DNA of 64,000 bases from Emticicia sp040253585 (GTDB lineage: Bacteria; Bacteroidota; Bacteroidia; Cytophagales; Spirosomataceae). Below are positions 41,727-50,150 of the stretch, piece after piece. A program made the translations under genes and the position numbers. Each line of letters opens with the position of its first letter. Within the stretch, counting starts at the first letter, position 1. A model generated the notes under the pieces. That model saw only the letters and a list, made by a program, of their open reading frames with translations, ran no database searches and was not told where the DNA came from. The DNA is taken from assembly GCF_040253585.1 (NCBI RefSeq), contig NZ_JBELAU010000002.1, forward strand, positions 310,001 to 374,000, given 5' to 3'.

Positions 41727-44141
41727 ATGACTGACCTACTTGCCTCAATTTCTTCGACCGATGTTCTTTTAAGCAAAGAAGAAGTACTCAACGATTATCG
41801 AGTGGCTTGCGAAAGCCGAGAAGTAAGCTATATCGGCCGACAGGATGTTTTTAGAGGCAGAGCAAAATTTGGAGTTTTTGGTGACGGAAAAGAGCTGGCC
41901 CAAGTAGCGATGTCGAAAGTTTTTCGAAAAGGTGATTTTCGCTCAGGTTATTACCGTGACCAGACTTTCTTGGCAGCTGTTGGTGGACTCACTTGGCAAC
42001 AATTTTTTGCACAATTATACGCACACACTGATGTTGCTCATGACCCATTTACGGGTGGACGCTCAATGAATGCCCACTACGGAAACCGTTTGGTGGATGA
42101 TAAAGGCGAGTGGCTCGACCAAACCGAAATGTACAATACCATTTGTGATGTTTCTTCAACAGCAGGGCAAATGCCCCGTGCGATAGGTTTAGCTTATGCT
42201 TCAAAATTATTCAGAGAAAACCCTGATTTACAGCACCTTACAAAATTCTCAAAACATGGAAATGAAGTATGTTTTGCCACAATCGGCGATGCTTCTACAT
42301 CACAAGGAATGTTTTTTGAAGCTATAAATGCAGCAGGCGTTTTACAAATCCCAATCATATTTTCGGTTTGGGATGATGGCTACGGAATATCTGTGCCTAT
42401 CAAGTATCAAACCACTAAATCAAGTATTTCGGAAGCTTTGGCTGGTTTTCAACGCAGAGAAGACTCCAACGGACTCGAAATCATTGTGGCTCGTGCTTGG
42501 AACTATGTCGAGCTAATCGAAGCGTATCAACGTGCAGCTCTTTATGCCCGTGACCAACACGTGCCTGTGCTGGTACACGTTATTGAAGTAACGCAACCAC
42601 AGGGACACTCAACTTCTGGTTCGCACGAACGCTATAAATCAAAAGAAAGATTACAGTTTGAGCATGAATTTGATTGTAACATACATTTCAAAAAATGGAT
42701 TCTTGAAAATGGCTATGCCACACAAGACGAACTCAACGAGATAGAAATACAAGCAAAAGAAGTTGCCAAGAAATCACGCAATTCAGCTTGGGCAGCTTTC
42801 CGTGATTCACTGAAACCTGAATATGATTCGGCAACAGCTCTTTTAAAAAAGCTTTCGGCAGAAAATAAAAGTACAAAAGCAATTGCAGCAATTAGAGAAT
42901 CGCTCGAAAAAACAGATAATCCAGTCAGGCGTGATGTAATTTCGGCCGTAAAAAAAGCCATTAGAGCCGTGCGTTTTGAAGATACAGCCACCAAAAAGGA
43001 ATTGATAAAGTGGCTTGAAGATGTCGCTCCTGAAAACTACAAACGATTTAATTCTCATTTATTGAGTGAATATCCAACTTCACCAATGAATGTAAAGGGA
43101 ATCGCTCCTACTTATAACGATGATAGTCCAACAGTTGATGGCCGTGAAATAATTAATACCTTTTTTGATAATTTGCTCGAAACCGACCCACGAGTTTTTG
43201 CTTTGGGCGAAGATGTCGGCAAAATTGGTGATGTAAATCAAGGTTTTGCGGGTTTACAAGAAAAACACGGTGAGTTGCGAGTAACTGATACGGGTATCAG
43301 AGAAACAACCATTATCGGACAAGGAATTGGTGCTGCCATGCGTGGACTTCGCCCAATCGTTGAAATACAATATTTCGATTATATTTATTATGCTCTTGCT
43401 ACTCTTACAGATGACCTCGCTTCGCTTCGTTATCGAACCGTAGGCCAACAAGCTGCCCCATTAATTGTGCGTACTCGTGGGCACCGTTTAGAGGGAATTT
43501 GGCACTCAGGCTCTCCGATGTCGGCCATGCTGGGAGCGTTGCGTGGTATGCACGTTTTGGTTCCACGCAATTTCGTACAAGCAGCGGGTTTCTACAATAC
43601 AATTTTAAAAGGCGATGACCCCGCTCTAATTATAGAGTGCTTAAACGGCTACCGAATCAAAGAAAAATTACCAACTAACCTTACAGACGTTTGCGTGCCG
43701 TTGGGCGTACCAGAAACCCTTAAAGAAGGCACAGACCTCACGATTGTGACCTACGGCTCAATGTGCAGAATTGTGATGGAAGCAGCAGCTCAATTGGAAG
43801 AAATTGGGATTAGTGCCGAAATCATTGATGTACAGTCGTTATTACCATTTGATATTAATCATCAAATTGTAGAGTCAATCAAGAAAACTAATCGAGTTAT
43901 TTTTGCTGATGAAGATGTGCCAGGTGGAGCATCAGCTTATATGATGCAAGAAGTGATTGACAAACAAAATGCTTATCGCTGGTTAGATGCAGCACCAAAA
44001 GCCATTGCAGCACAAGCACACCGCCCTGCGTATGCCTCCGACGGTGATTATTTCTCGAAACCAAACGCCGAAACTGTCTTCGATGCAGCCTACGAAATAA
44101 TGCACGAAGCCAAGCCTGCTTTATTTCCGAAATTATATTAA
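41727..44141 (+). CDS. Fused 2-oxoacid dehydrogenase E1 alpha-beta (branched-chain type)
   Basis: 804 residues. The alpha half (about 1-370) has the thiamine-diphosphate motif GDASTSQGMFFEAINAAGVLQIPIIFSVWDDGYGIS. The beta half (from about 465) starts REIINTFFDNLLETDPRVFALGEDVGKIGDVNQGFAGLQEKHG and has GIGAAMRGLRPIVEIQYFDYIYYA, then a transketolase C-terminal domain (TIVTYGSMCRIVMEAA). A helical linker joins them. Fused E1 of this kind is common in Bacteroidota and works with E2 and E3 on branched-chain 2-oxoacids or pyruvate. E2 and E3 genes are not in the window. A large hairpin (44163-44208) follows. Confidence 0.93.
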   Translation: MTDLLASISSTDVLLSKEEVLNDYRVACESREVSYIGRQDVFRGRAKFGVFGDGKELAQVAMSKVFRKGDFRSGYYRDQTFLAAVGGLTWQQFFAQLYAHTDVAHDPFTGGRSMNAHYGNRLVDDKGEWLDQTEMYNTICDVSSTAGQMPRAIGLAYASKLFRENPDLQHLTKFSKHGNEVCFATIGDASTSQGMFFEAINAAGVLQIPIIFSVWDDGYGISVPIKYQTTKSSISEALAGFQRREDSNGLEIIVARAWNYVELIEAYQRAALYARDQHVPVLVHVIEVTQPQGHSTSGSHERYKSKERLQFEHEFDCNIHFKKWILENGYATQDELNEIEIQAKEVAKKSRNSAWAAFRDSLKPEYDSATALLKKLSAENKSTKAIAAIRESLEKTDNPVRRDVISAVKKAIRAVRFEDTATKKELIKWLEDVAPENYKRFNSHLLSEYPTSPMNVKGIAPTYNDDSPTVDGREIINTFFDNLLETDPRVFALGEDVGKIGDVNQGFAGLQEKHGELRVTDTGIRETTIIGQGIGAAMRGLRPIVEIQYFDYIYYALATLTDDLASLRYRTVGQQAAPLIVRTRGHRLEGIWHSGSPMSAMLGALRGMHVLVPRNFVQAAGFYNTILKGDDPALIIECLNGYRIKEKLPTNLTDVCVPLGVPETLKEGTDLTIVTYGSMCRIVMEAAAQLEEIGISAEIIDVQSLLPFDINHQIVESIKKTNRVIFADEDVPGGASAYMMQEVIDKQNAYRWLDAAPKAIAAQAHRPAYASDGDYFSKPNAETVFDAAYEIMHEAKPALFPKLY

Positions 44142-44162
44142 TATCTTTTTAAAAGATAATAA

Positions 44163-44208
44163 TAGCCCCATAAGTTCAAGGTAAATTTATTTTGAACTTA
44201 TGGGGCTA
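44163..44208. terminator. 16-bp hairpin between E1 and Crp/Fnr genes
   Basis: Perfect arms 44163-44178 (TAGCCCCATAAGTTCA) and 44193-44208 with a 14-base loop. It lies 21 bases past the E1 stop and 48 bases before the regulator start. There is no long T run on the plus strand, so it may be a terminator or a leader structure. Confidence 0.6.
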
Positions 44209-44256
44209 ATGTGTTTCTTTGCACCTCTTACAACCTATGAAGGAGATAGAACAACT

Positions 44257-44844
44257 ATGCTGAGTTTTGACCATCCTATGCTGTTAGGTTTACAGCAATT
44301 TACTGCATTTTCAGAAACCGACTTATATATATTAAGTCAATATTTCAAACCTATTTCTTACGAAAAAGATACTATCATCTTAAATATTGGTGAGATAAAT
44401 GATAAACTTTACTTTGTAGAAGAAGGTGTTTTACAAGAGTTTTCATATCAAGAAGATGACCAAACCAATACTCACTGGCTGATGCCAGAAGGTAGTTTTG
44501 TTTATTCAACAGTCAGTTTCATCAACGAAGTCCCTACCGAAATGGGCATAAAAGCCATTGAGAAAGTAAAGCTTCTTTATATAACAAAGCCCGATTTGCA
44601 AACTATCTATGAGAAAGTACCGCAAATGGAGCGTGTGGGCAGGCTTGTAACTGAACAAACCTTAACTGAATATGAAAAATTTTTACTTTTGATTAGATAC
44701 CGTAGTTCAGAAGAAAAGCTGGCTTGGTTTGAAGAAACTTTCCCTACTTTAGTTAATCGGGTTCCTCAAAAGTATATTGCATCTTACCTCAATATTAGGC
44801 CAGAAACTCTAAGTCGAGTTCGTTCAAAACGAGCTGAACGATAG
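44257..44844 (+). CDS. Crp/Fnr-family transcription regulator
   Basis: 195 residues from ATG at 44257 (MLSFDHPMLLGLQQFTAFSE); an upstream in-frame start would lie inside the hairpin. A purine-rich AGGAGATAG precedes the ATG. The cyclic-nucleotide-binding-like barrel covers about 12-120 (FKPISYEKDTIILNIGEINDKLYFVEEGVL, SFVYSTVSFINEVPTEMGIKA). The C-terminal winged HTH ends with VPQKYIASYLNIRPETLSRVR. There is no N-terminal Cys cluster, so it is not an Fe-S FNR sensor. A TTGAC-N4-ATCAA site follows the gene at 44872. Confidence 0.9.
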   Translation: MLSFDHPMLLGLQQFTAFSETDLYILSQYFKPISYEKDTIILNIGEINDKLYFVEEGVLQEFSYQEDDQTNTHWLMPEGSFVYSTVSFINEVPTEMGIKAIEKVKLLYITKPDLQTIYEKVPQMERVGRLVTEQTLTEYEKFLLLIRYRSSEEKLAWFEETFPTLVNRVPQKYIASYLNIRPETLSRVRSKRAER

Positions 44845-44871
44845 GCTTAAAAATATATCCATTTGCATTTA

Positions 44872-44885
44872 TTGACATAGATCAA
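44872..44885. promoter_or_regulatory. FNR/CRP-type binding site (TTGAC-N4-ATCAA)
   Basis: TTGACATAGATCAA matches the FNR/Dnr consensus TTGAT-N4-ATCAA at 9 of 10 specified bases. It starts 27 bases after the stop of the Crp/Fnr gene in a long gene-free gap. Whether it controls anything is unclear. Confidence 0.4.
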
Positions 44886-45487
44886 TTTTTATTTCCAAAA
44901 ACTCTCACCAATTTTGCAGAGCTACAAACCCACACAAAATACTATTTCCGCCATCAAGCCATAAAGGTTTGGTGGCTTTCATTTATAGATAGAGCTATTG
45001 TAAGATTAACAATTGCAGATATTTGAACGGTGCGTCTTTGCGATGTAAGTTTTCAAAATACAACAACCATTATTCTTAAATCTATTAATCTACAATATAA
45101 CATTCTGATCAAACTTTTCTTTGTTAGCAGCAGGTCTTAATAAAATACAAAAGACGCAAATCGTAAAATCAATGCGTCTTTTAAAGATATATATATTGAT
45201 AGTCGTTAGAAAAGGCAAAGGGGGCATAAAATGTCCCCCGATGAACCCAAAACAACTTTTGCTGTGACTAAAAAAGTGAATTTCTTAGTTTAGTGTGCGA
45301 TTTCTCCAAAATTTATGGTTATGACAATAGTCAATATGACTATACTTTTTATAACACTATCCAACACACTAATAATCAGGCACTTACAATTGACTTTATT
45401 TGCAAAAAAATGCAAACTTTATTCACTTTTAATTTCTTGGTATCAATAAATCTAATTTTATCTATTCAGAATCCTACTTATCTATCT
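44886..45487. other. Gene-free gap of about 600 bases
   Basis: No gene with a family match or good start was found. A 10-bp hairpin AAAAGACGCA/TGCGTCTTTT lies at 45149-45182 and an imperfect GGGGGCAT/ATGTCCCCC pairing at about 45219-45238. A GTG-initiated 73-codon frame at 45293-45514 overlaps the end of the LuxR gene and looks spurious. A small RNA or leader cannot be excluded. Confidence 0.35.
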
Positions 45488-46273
45488 TCAAATAATTCCG
45501 ACCATACGGCATAATTGTATCAATGCAGTTGTGTCTCGCATACCTGTACGAGCGAGTGTATTTCGGCGGTGATTATCAACCGTATTCGGACTGATTTTCA
45601 TCTGACGAGCAATTTCTTTTGTATCTAAGCCCTGTGAAATATGTTGCAATACTTCCCTTTCTCTTTCTGAGACTATATCGTTATCAATCGTACGTTCTTC
45701 GTTTGAATAATAAACAAAGGTTTTCTTATTTTCTTCACCAAACACTCCTCTAACACAATAATCATCGCCTTTTACAAGATGGGTAATTTCCTGAATTGAC
45801 ATCATTATCAAAGTAGGGTTTTTCTGAGTGTTAAATTCTATAGGAATTATATTTAGATACCACCTCATACTACGACCATCTTTATGAAATAACTTCATTC
45901 CCCAAGCACTGATGAACTGTCGAGATTTGTATTCAATTGGAAGGTTTTTCTCGATGTTTAAAATCCATGTCACAAAAGTACTCATAAATGATCGATGTTC
46001 AATGGCAAATAACATCATGAATTTTGAAAGAATATTATCTCCAAATTCGACAGAGCTAAACCCCGTATATTTCTGAACACTACCACTTACTTGAACTACT
46101 CTGAGTTGTTTTACGTCAATTAGAAAAGTGAGGTTTCCTTGTTGATTATTTAGCAAGTTGATAAGTCCTGATTTTTCAAGATACTTTTTATCATCTATCT
46201 TTACATCATCAGGATAAAACCGCTCCAGTGTTTCGTAGAGTTTTCTTAGAATATTTTCTATTTCTCTATGCAC
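45488..46273 (-). CDS. PAS-LuxR-type transcription regulator
   Basis: 261 residues. A PAS-like sensor fills about 45-180 (LTFLIDVKQLRVVQVSGSVQKYTGFSSVEFGDNILSKF, FHKDGRSMRWYLNIIPIEFN). A GerE/LuxR HTH covers about 200-261 (SEREREVLQHISQGLDTKEIARQMKISPNTVDNHRRN). No receiver domain is present. The sensed signal is unknown. It is divergent from the GT39 gene, with a 263-base AT-rich gap in which no clear promoter was read. Confidence 0.9.
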   Translation of the reverse strand: MHREIENILRKLYETLERFYPDDVKIDDKKYLEKSGLINLLNNQQGNLTFLIDVKQLRVVQVSGSVQKYTGFSSVEFGDNILSKFMMLFAIEHRSFMSTFVTWILNIEKNLPIEYKSRQFISAWGMKLFHKDGRSMRWYLNIIPIEFNTQKNPTLIMMSIQEITHLVKGDDYCVRGVFGEENKKTFVYYSNEERTIDNDIVSEREREVLQHISQGLDTKEIARQMKISPNTVDNHRRNTLARTGMRDTTALIQLCRMVGII

Positions 46274-46536
46274 TCTCGAATATTTAATTTCTTATAAAAC
46301 TAAAATTTAACACAAATTACGATAAATTATTTAATTTCTTTTGTATTCAATGATTTATTTTTTAGAAAGAAGAAAATCTTTGAATCTTTAACTTTTAACA
46401 ACAAAACAACGCAACAGCTATACGTCCTTTTCACCTATGTATTATTAAGATACGTTTATTTTGATAAAAAAGCTTTGCCTAATATCTATTTTTCAGAATA
46501 GTTGGCACATAATCAGTAAAACATTTAAAACAAATA

Positions 46537-48207
46537 ATGACTAAAATATCGCCCAAACTTTTTTACATCATAGTTTTAGGAATCTGTTTTTATTTCCCAT
46601 TTCTTGGAGGTGTTCATCTTTTTGACTGGGATGAAATAAACTTTGCCGAATCAGCCCGTGAAATGATTCTTACTGGTAATTACAGTCGTGTACAAATTGA
46701 CTTTAAACCCTTCTGGGAAAAACCTCCACTTTTCTTTTGGATGCAGGCAGCAGCAATGCATCTTTTCGGCATCAATGAGTTTGCAGCTCGTTTTCCGAAT
46801 GCTTGTATTGGCGTCCTTACTTTGTTGACGTTGTTTTTAATTGGTAAAAAACTCAGAGATAATACATTCGGGTTTATCTGGGCTTTGATGTACTTAGGGG
46901 CATTTACGCCGCACCTTTACTTCAAATCGGGTATCATTGACCCTACCTTTAATCTGTTTATTTTCTTAGGCATTTACTTCTTTTTTAGAGCAAAAATTGA
47001 GCCAAAGAAATCTATGCCAAATACGCTCTTGGCTGGAGTATTTATTGGACTGGCAATTCTTACAAAAGGACCCGTTGGAGGGCTTATTTGGGGTTTAACG
47101 GTGTTTTTTTACCTTGTCGCTACTAAATTCAAGCAATCCATAAAATGGAAAGAAATTCTTGTTTTTGGAATAAGTTGTGTGCTTGTAGCATCTATTTGGT
47201 TTGCCAATGAGTTAGTCAATAATGGCTTTTGGTTTATCAACGAATTTATTACTTATCAAATCCGACTTTTTAGTACGCCCGATGCGGGGCATGGACAGCC
47301 ATTCTATTATCATTTTGTGGTTGTACTAATTGGCTGCTTCCCGATTTCAATTTTTGCGATTCGAGCTTTTACTTATAATCATGCAAAAATTGATAATGCC
47401 TTGACCGAACTAAGCACTTTTGTGCCGTGGATGAAAACTACTTTTTGGGTGGTTATGATTTTGTTTAGCATTGTCACGACCAAGATCGTACATTATTCAT
47501 CAATGGCTTACTTTCCTGTGTCGTTTTTAGCAGCTAAATTTTTGTATGATTGGCTCAATGAGAGAGTTACTTGGAATAAATGGGTGAGTTTTGGTATCCT
47601 TTCAATTGGTTTTATTTTGTCTTTAGTTTTAGCGGCTGTACCTTTTGTGGGTATGCACACACAAGAGATTATTCCATATATCAAAGACCCTTTTGCCGTA
47701 AAAAACCTCGAAGCGGTGGTTGACTGGCACACTTACGAAATGTTTATCGGCATTGTCTATTTTGCAATCATTGTGTTTGCGGTTGTTTTTCTACGAAAAC
47801 AAAGCAAAAAAGCATTTATTTATACACTTTCGTTGGCTACGGCGGTTTGTTTATTCTTATTCGGAGCAATTGTAGTACCAAAAATAGAACGTTATACACA
47901 AGGTGCGGCTATTGATTTCTACGAGTCGAAACGTGGGCAAGATGTGTATATCCATGTGTTGGGCTTTAAAAGTTATGCTCATTTATTTTATTTTCAGAAA
48001 CCCGTTTCAAAGGTTTCGGCCGAGAAAGGCGAGGCTTACGAAGATTGGCTTTTGAACAGAAACGTTGACAAGCCTGTGTTTTTTGTAACAAAATTTGACC
48101 GATACGAAGAATACCGAAATCACCCAAATTTAGAGCTGATTAAAGAAGAAAATGGATTTGTTTTCTTGAAGCGTCGCAGTGATTCTAAAAACTTGTTTTT
48201 GAAATAA
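46537..48207 (+). CDS. GT39/ArnT-like membrane glycosyltransferase
   Basis: 556 residues with about 10-12 transmembrane helices in the first 430. The first periplasmic loop has the catalytic DWDE motif (D30-W-D32-E33) followed by INFAESAREMILTGNYSRV and KPFWEKPPLFFWMQ, as in PMT/ArnT lipid-sugar transferases. The last 130 residues form a soluble domain. It probably moves a sugar from a polyprenyl phosphate to lipid A or protein. It leads coaX by 31 bases, so the two may be co-transcribed. Confidence 0.9.
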   Translation: MTKISPKLFYIIVLGICFYFPFLGGVHLFDWDEINFAESAREMILTGNYSRVQIDFKPFWEKPPLFFWMQAAAMHLFGINEFAARFPNACIGVLTLLTLFLIGKKLRDNTFGFIWALMYLGAFTPHLYFKSGIIDPTFNLFIFLGIYFFFRAKIEPKKSMPNTLLAGVFIGLAILTKGPVGGLIWGLTVFFYLVATKFKQSIKWKEILVFGISCVLVASIWFANELVNNGFWFINEFITYQIRLFSTPDAGHGQPFYYHFVVVLIGCFPISIFAIRAFTYNHAKIDNALTELSTFVPWMKTTFWVVMILFSIVTTKIVHYSSMAYFPVSFLAAKFLYDWLNERVTWNKWVSFGILSIGFILSLVLAAVPFVGMHTQEIIPYIKDPFAVKNLEAVVDWHTYEMFIGIVYFAIIVFAVVFLRKQSKKAFIYTLSLATAVCLFLFGAIVVPKIERYTQGAAIDFYESKRGQDVYIHVLGFKSYAHLFYFQKPVSKVSAEKGEAYEDWLLNRNVDKPVFFVTKFDRYEEYRNHPNLELIKEENGFVFLKRRSDSKNLFLK

Positions 48208-48238
48208 AATTTGAAAAATTAAGAAGATTTAGCAAACT

Positions 48239-49039
48239 TTGACCATAAAAAAACTAACATTGACAAAAAACGCAGCACACTTACTGGTCATTGACGTTGG
48301 CAATACTGATGCCACTTTCGGAATTTTCGAGGGCGAAAATCTTTTGCATAACTTTAGAATAAAATCGCTTAAAGACGAAAACTACGTTTATTTTGAATAT
48401 CGTTTTCGTCAATATTTTCTCGAAAACAACCTTCGCTTTGCCGATGTTACTAAAATTGTATTGAGTAGTGTTGTGCCTCCGCTTACACCCGTTTTTAAGT
48501 CGTTGATTCAAAATATGTTTGGTTTAGAGCCAATCATAGTCAACGCTCATATTTTCCCAACTTTGACAGTTTCGATAGATAATCCTGATGAAATCGGTAG
48601 CGATTTAGTGGCAAATGCCGTTGCTGCCTATACGAAATATGGAAGAAACTGCGTAGTTGTTGATTTTGGGACGGCACTCACTTTTACAGTCGTTTCGGCC
48701 GAAGGAAAAGTACTTGGTGTTTCGATTGCTCCAGGTTTACGTACAGCCGTAAAGGCTTTGTTTTCAAATACAGCTCAATTGCCCGAAGTTCCGCTCGAAT
48801 TACCGACTTCTGTGCTTGGAAAAAACTCGGTTCACGCCATTCAGTCAGGCATTTTGTGGGGTTATGAAGGTTTGGTTAAAAACATGATTCATAAAGTAAG
48901 AGTCGAACTCGGTGGCGATTGTATTGCGATCGCTACAGGCGGGCTCTCTTCGATTATTTCGACACTGAAAGATGAATTTGTTGAAGTAAATCGAGAATTA
49001 ACTTTGGAAGGTTTGAGAATAATTGGAGAAAGCAGATAA
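48239..49039 (+). CDS. coaX: Type III pantothenate kinase
   Basis: About 259-266 residues. The phosphate-binding start HLLVIDVGNTDATFGIFEG and the later DEIGSDLVANAVAAYTKYGRNCVVVDFGTALTFTVV and GVSIAPGLRTAVKALFSNTAQLPEV are the CoaX signature; the ASKHA fold is complete to the end. This catalyses the first step of coenzyme A synthesis. No ATG is available: TTG at 48239 or TTG at 48260 starts the protein, and the second would give the shorter leader usual in the family. Confidence 0.95.
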   Translation: MTIKKLTLTKNAAHLLVIDVGNTDATFGIFEGENLLHNFRIKSLKDENYVYFEYRFRQYFLENNLRFADVTKIVLSSVVPPLTPVFKSLIQNMFGLEPIIVNAHIFPTLTVSIDNPDEIGSDLVANAVAAYTKYGRNCVVVDFGTALTFTVVSAEGKVLGVSIAPGLRTAVKALFSNTAQLPEVPLELPTSVLGKNSVHAIQSGILWGYEGLVKNMIHKVRVELGGDCIAIATGGLSSIISTLKDEFVEVNRELTLEGLRIIGESR

Positions 49040-49130
49040 TCTGCCATTCAAAATCAAATAAATTCGTAGGAACATCCAAATAGGACATTCCTCTCAATAA
49101 TATTCCACAAAATTTATCAGATTGAAAAAA

Positions 49131-49982
49131 ATGAAATTAGATAAAAGAGCAATCACTAAATTTATAAAAGCAGCCCTTGCCGAAGACGTTGGCGACGGCG
49201 ACCACACTTCGCTTTCAACTGTCCCAGCCGATGCCGTGGGAAAAGCTAAACTTTTGGTAAAAGATGAAGGAATTTTGGCAGGTGTAGAGTTGGCCAAAAT
49301 GATTTTTAAGATTGTTGATAAAGACCTAAAAGTGCAAGTGTTTATCAAAGATGGTAAGCCTATCAAATACGGTGATATTGCGTTTTATGTAGAAGGCCGT
49401 GACCGCTCGATTCTAACTGCCGAACGCTTGGTACTGAATTGTATGCAACGCATGAGCGGAATTGCGACCACAACCAAACAAGTGGTAAAACTACTCGAAG
49501 GCACAAAAACGAAGGTTTTGGATACCCGTAAGACCACACCTTGTTTCAGAATGATTGAAAAATGGGGCGTACAAATTGGTGGGGGTGTCAATCATCGTTT
49601 TGGGCTTTTTGATATGATTTTGATAAAAGATAACCACGTTGATTATGCAGGAGGTATCAAAAATGCTCTCAATGCAGCCCACGAATACCTAAAATCTACT
49701 GGAAAAGATTTACCGATTGAAATTGAAGTGCGTAACCTTACCGAACTCCAAGAGGCTCTCGAAATTGGCGGAGTCGTGCGTATCATGCTCGATAATTTTA
49801 GTTACGAAAACATCCGTGAGGCCATCAAAATTGTTGATGGTCGTTTTCCGCTCGAAGCATCGGGCAATATTTCGCCTAAAAATGTACGAGAATACGCCGA
49901 CTGTGGTGTAGATTATGTGTCGATGGGCTATCTGACACACTCAGCCAAAAGTTTAGATTTGAGCTTGAAAGCCGTAAAATAG
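49131..49982 (+). CDS. nadC: Nicotinate-nucleotide pyrophosphorylase (quinolinate phosphoribosyltransferase)
   Basis: 283 residues from ATG at 49131; an in-frame TTG 9 bases upstream is less likely. Converts quinolinate and PRPP to nicotinate mononucleotide in NAD synthesis. Motifs: AALAEDVGDGDHTS near the start, LNCMQRMSGIATTT, DTRKTTPCFRMIEKWGVQIGGGVNHRFGLFDMILIKDNH, and IEIEVRNLTELQEAL. Full length with a complete active site. It follows coaX by 91 bases, pairing CoA and NAD synthesis genes. Confidence 0.95.
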   Translation: MKLDKRAITKFIKAALAEDVGDGDHTSLSTVPADAVGKAKLLVKDEGILAGVELAKMIFKIVDKDLKVQVFIKDGKPIKYGDIAFYVEGRDRSILTAERLVLNCMQRMSGIATTTKQVVKLLEGTKTKVLDTRKTTPCFRMIEKWGVQIGGGVNHRFGLFDMILIKDNHVDYAGGIKNALNAAHEYLKSTGKDLPIEIEVRNLTELQEALEIGGVVRIMLDNFSYENIREAIKIVDGRFPLEASGNISPKNVREYADCGVDYVSMGYLTHSAKSLDLSLKAVK

Positions 49983-49989
49983 TTTTTTC

Positions 49990-50123
49990 AGTCGATTGTC
50001 CATAGTCAATGGACGATAGTTTTTTCTTAAAAGTCGATAGATTTAGCTTCTTATTCTTTTTATAGAGAAAAAAAAGTTAGATTTATGAAAAATCTATCGT
50101 CTGTGGACTATTGTCTATCGACT
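49990..50123. repeat. Nested palindrome upstream of the serine hydrolase gene
   Basis: The left segment 49990-50019 (AGTCGATTGTCCATAGTCAA then TGGACGATAG) and the right segment 50094-50123 (CTATCGTCTGTGGACTATTG then TCTATCGACT) are imperfect inverted copies. An inner CGATAGATTT/AAATCTATCG pair lies between them. An in-frame ATG at 50085 falls inside this element and is therefore not used as the start of the hydrolase. Confidence 0.6.
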
Positions 50124-50150
50124 AAAACACTATTCAATCTTTCTCTAAAA

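Noticed and set aside
45293..45514. 73-codon plus-strand frame with a GTG start
   Set aside because: It overlaps the end of the LuxR gene, has low-complexity composition, no promoter or family match, and the starting GTG lies in AT-rich non-coding DNA.
50085..50150. Longer N-terminus for the serine hydrolase
   Set aside because: The extra 22 codons lie inside an inverted repeat; the ATG at 50151 gives a proper twin-arginine signal peptide.
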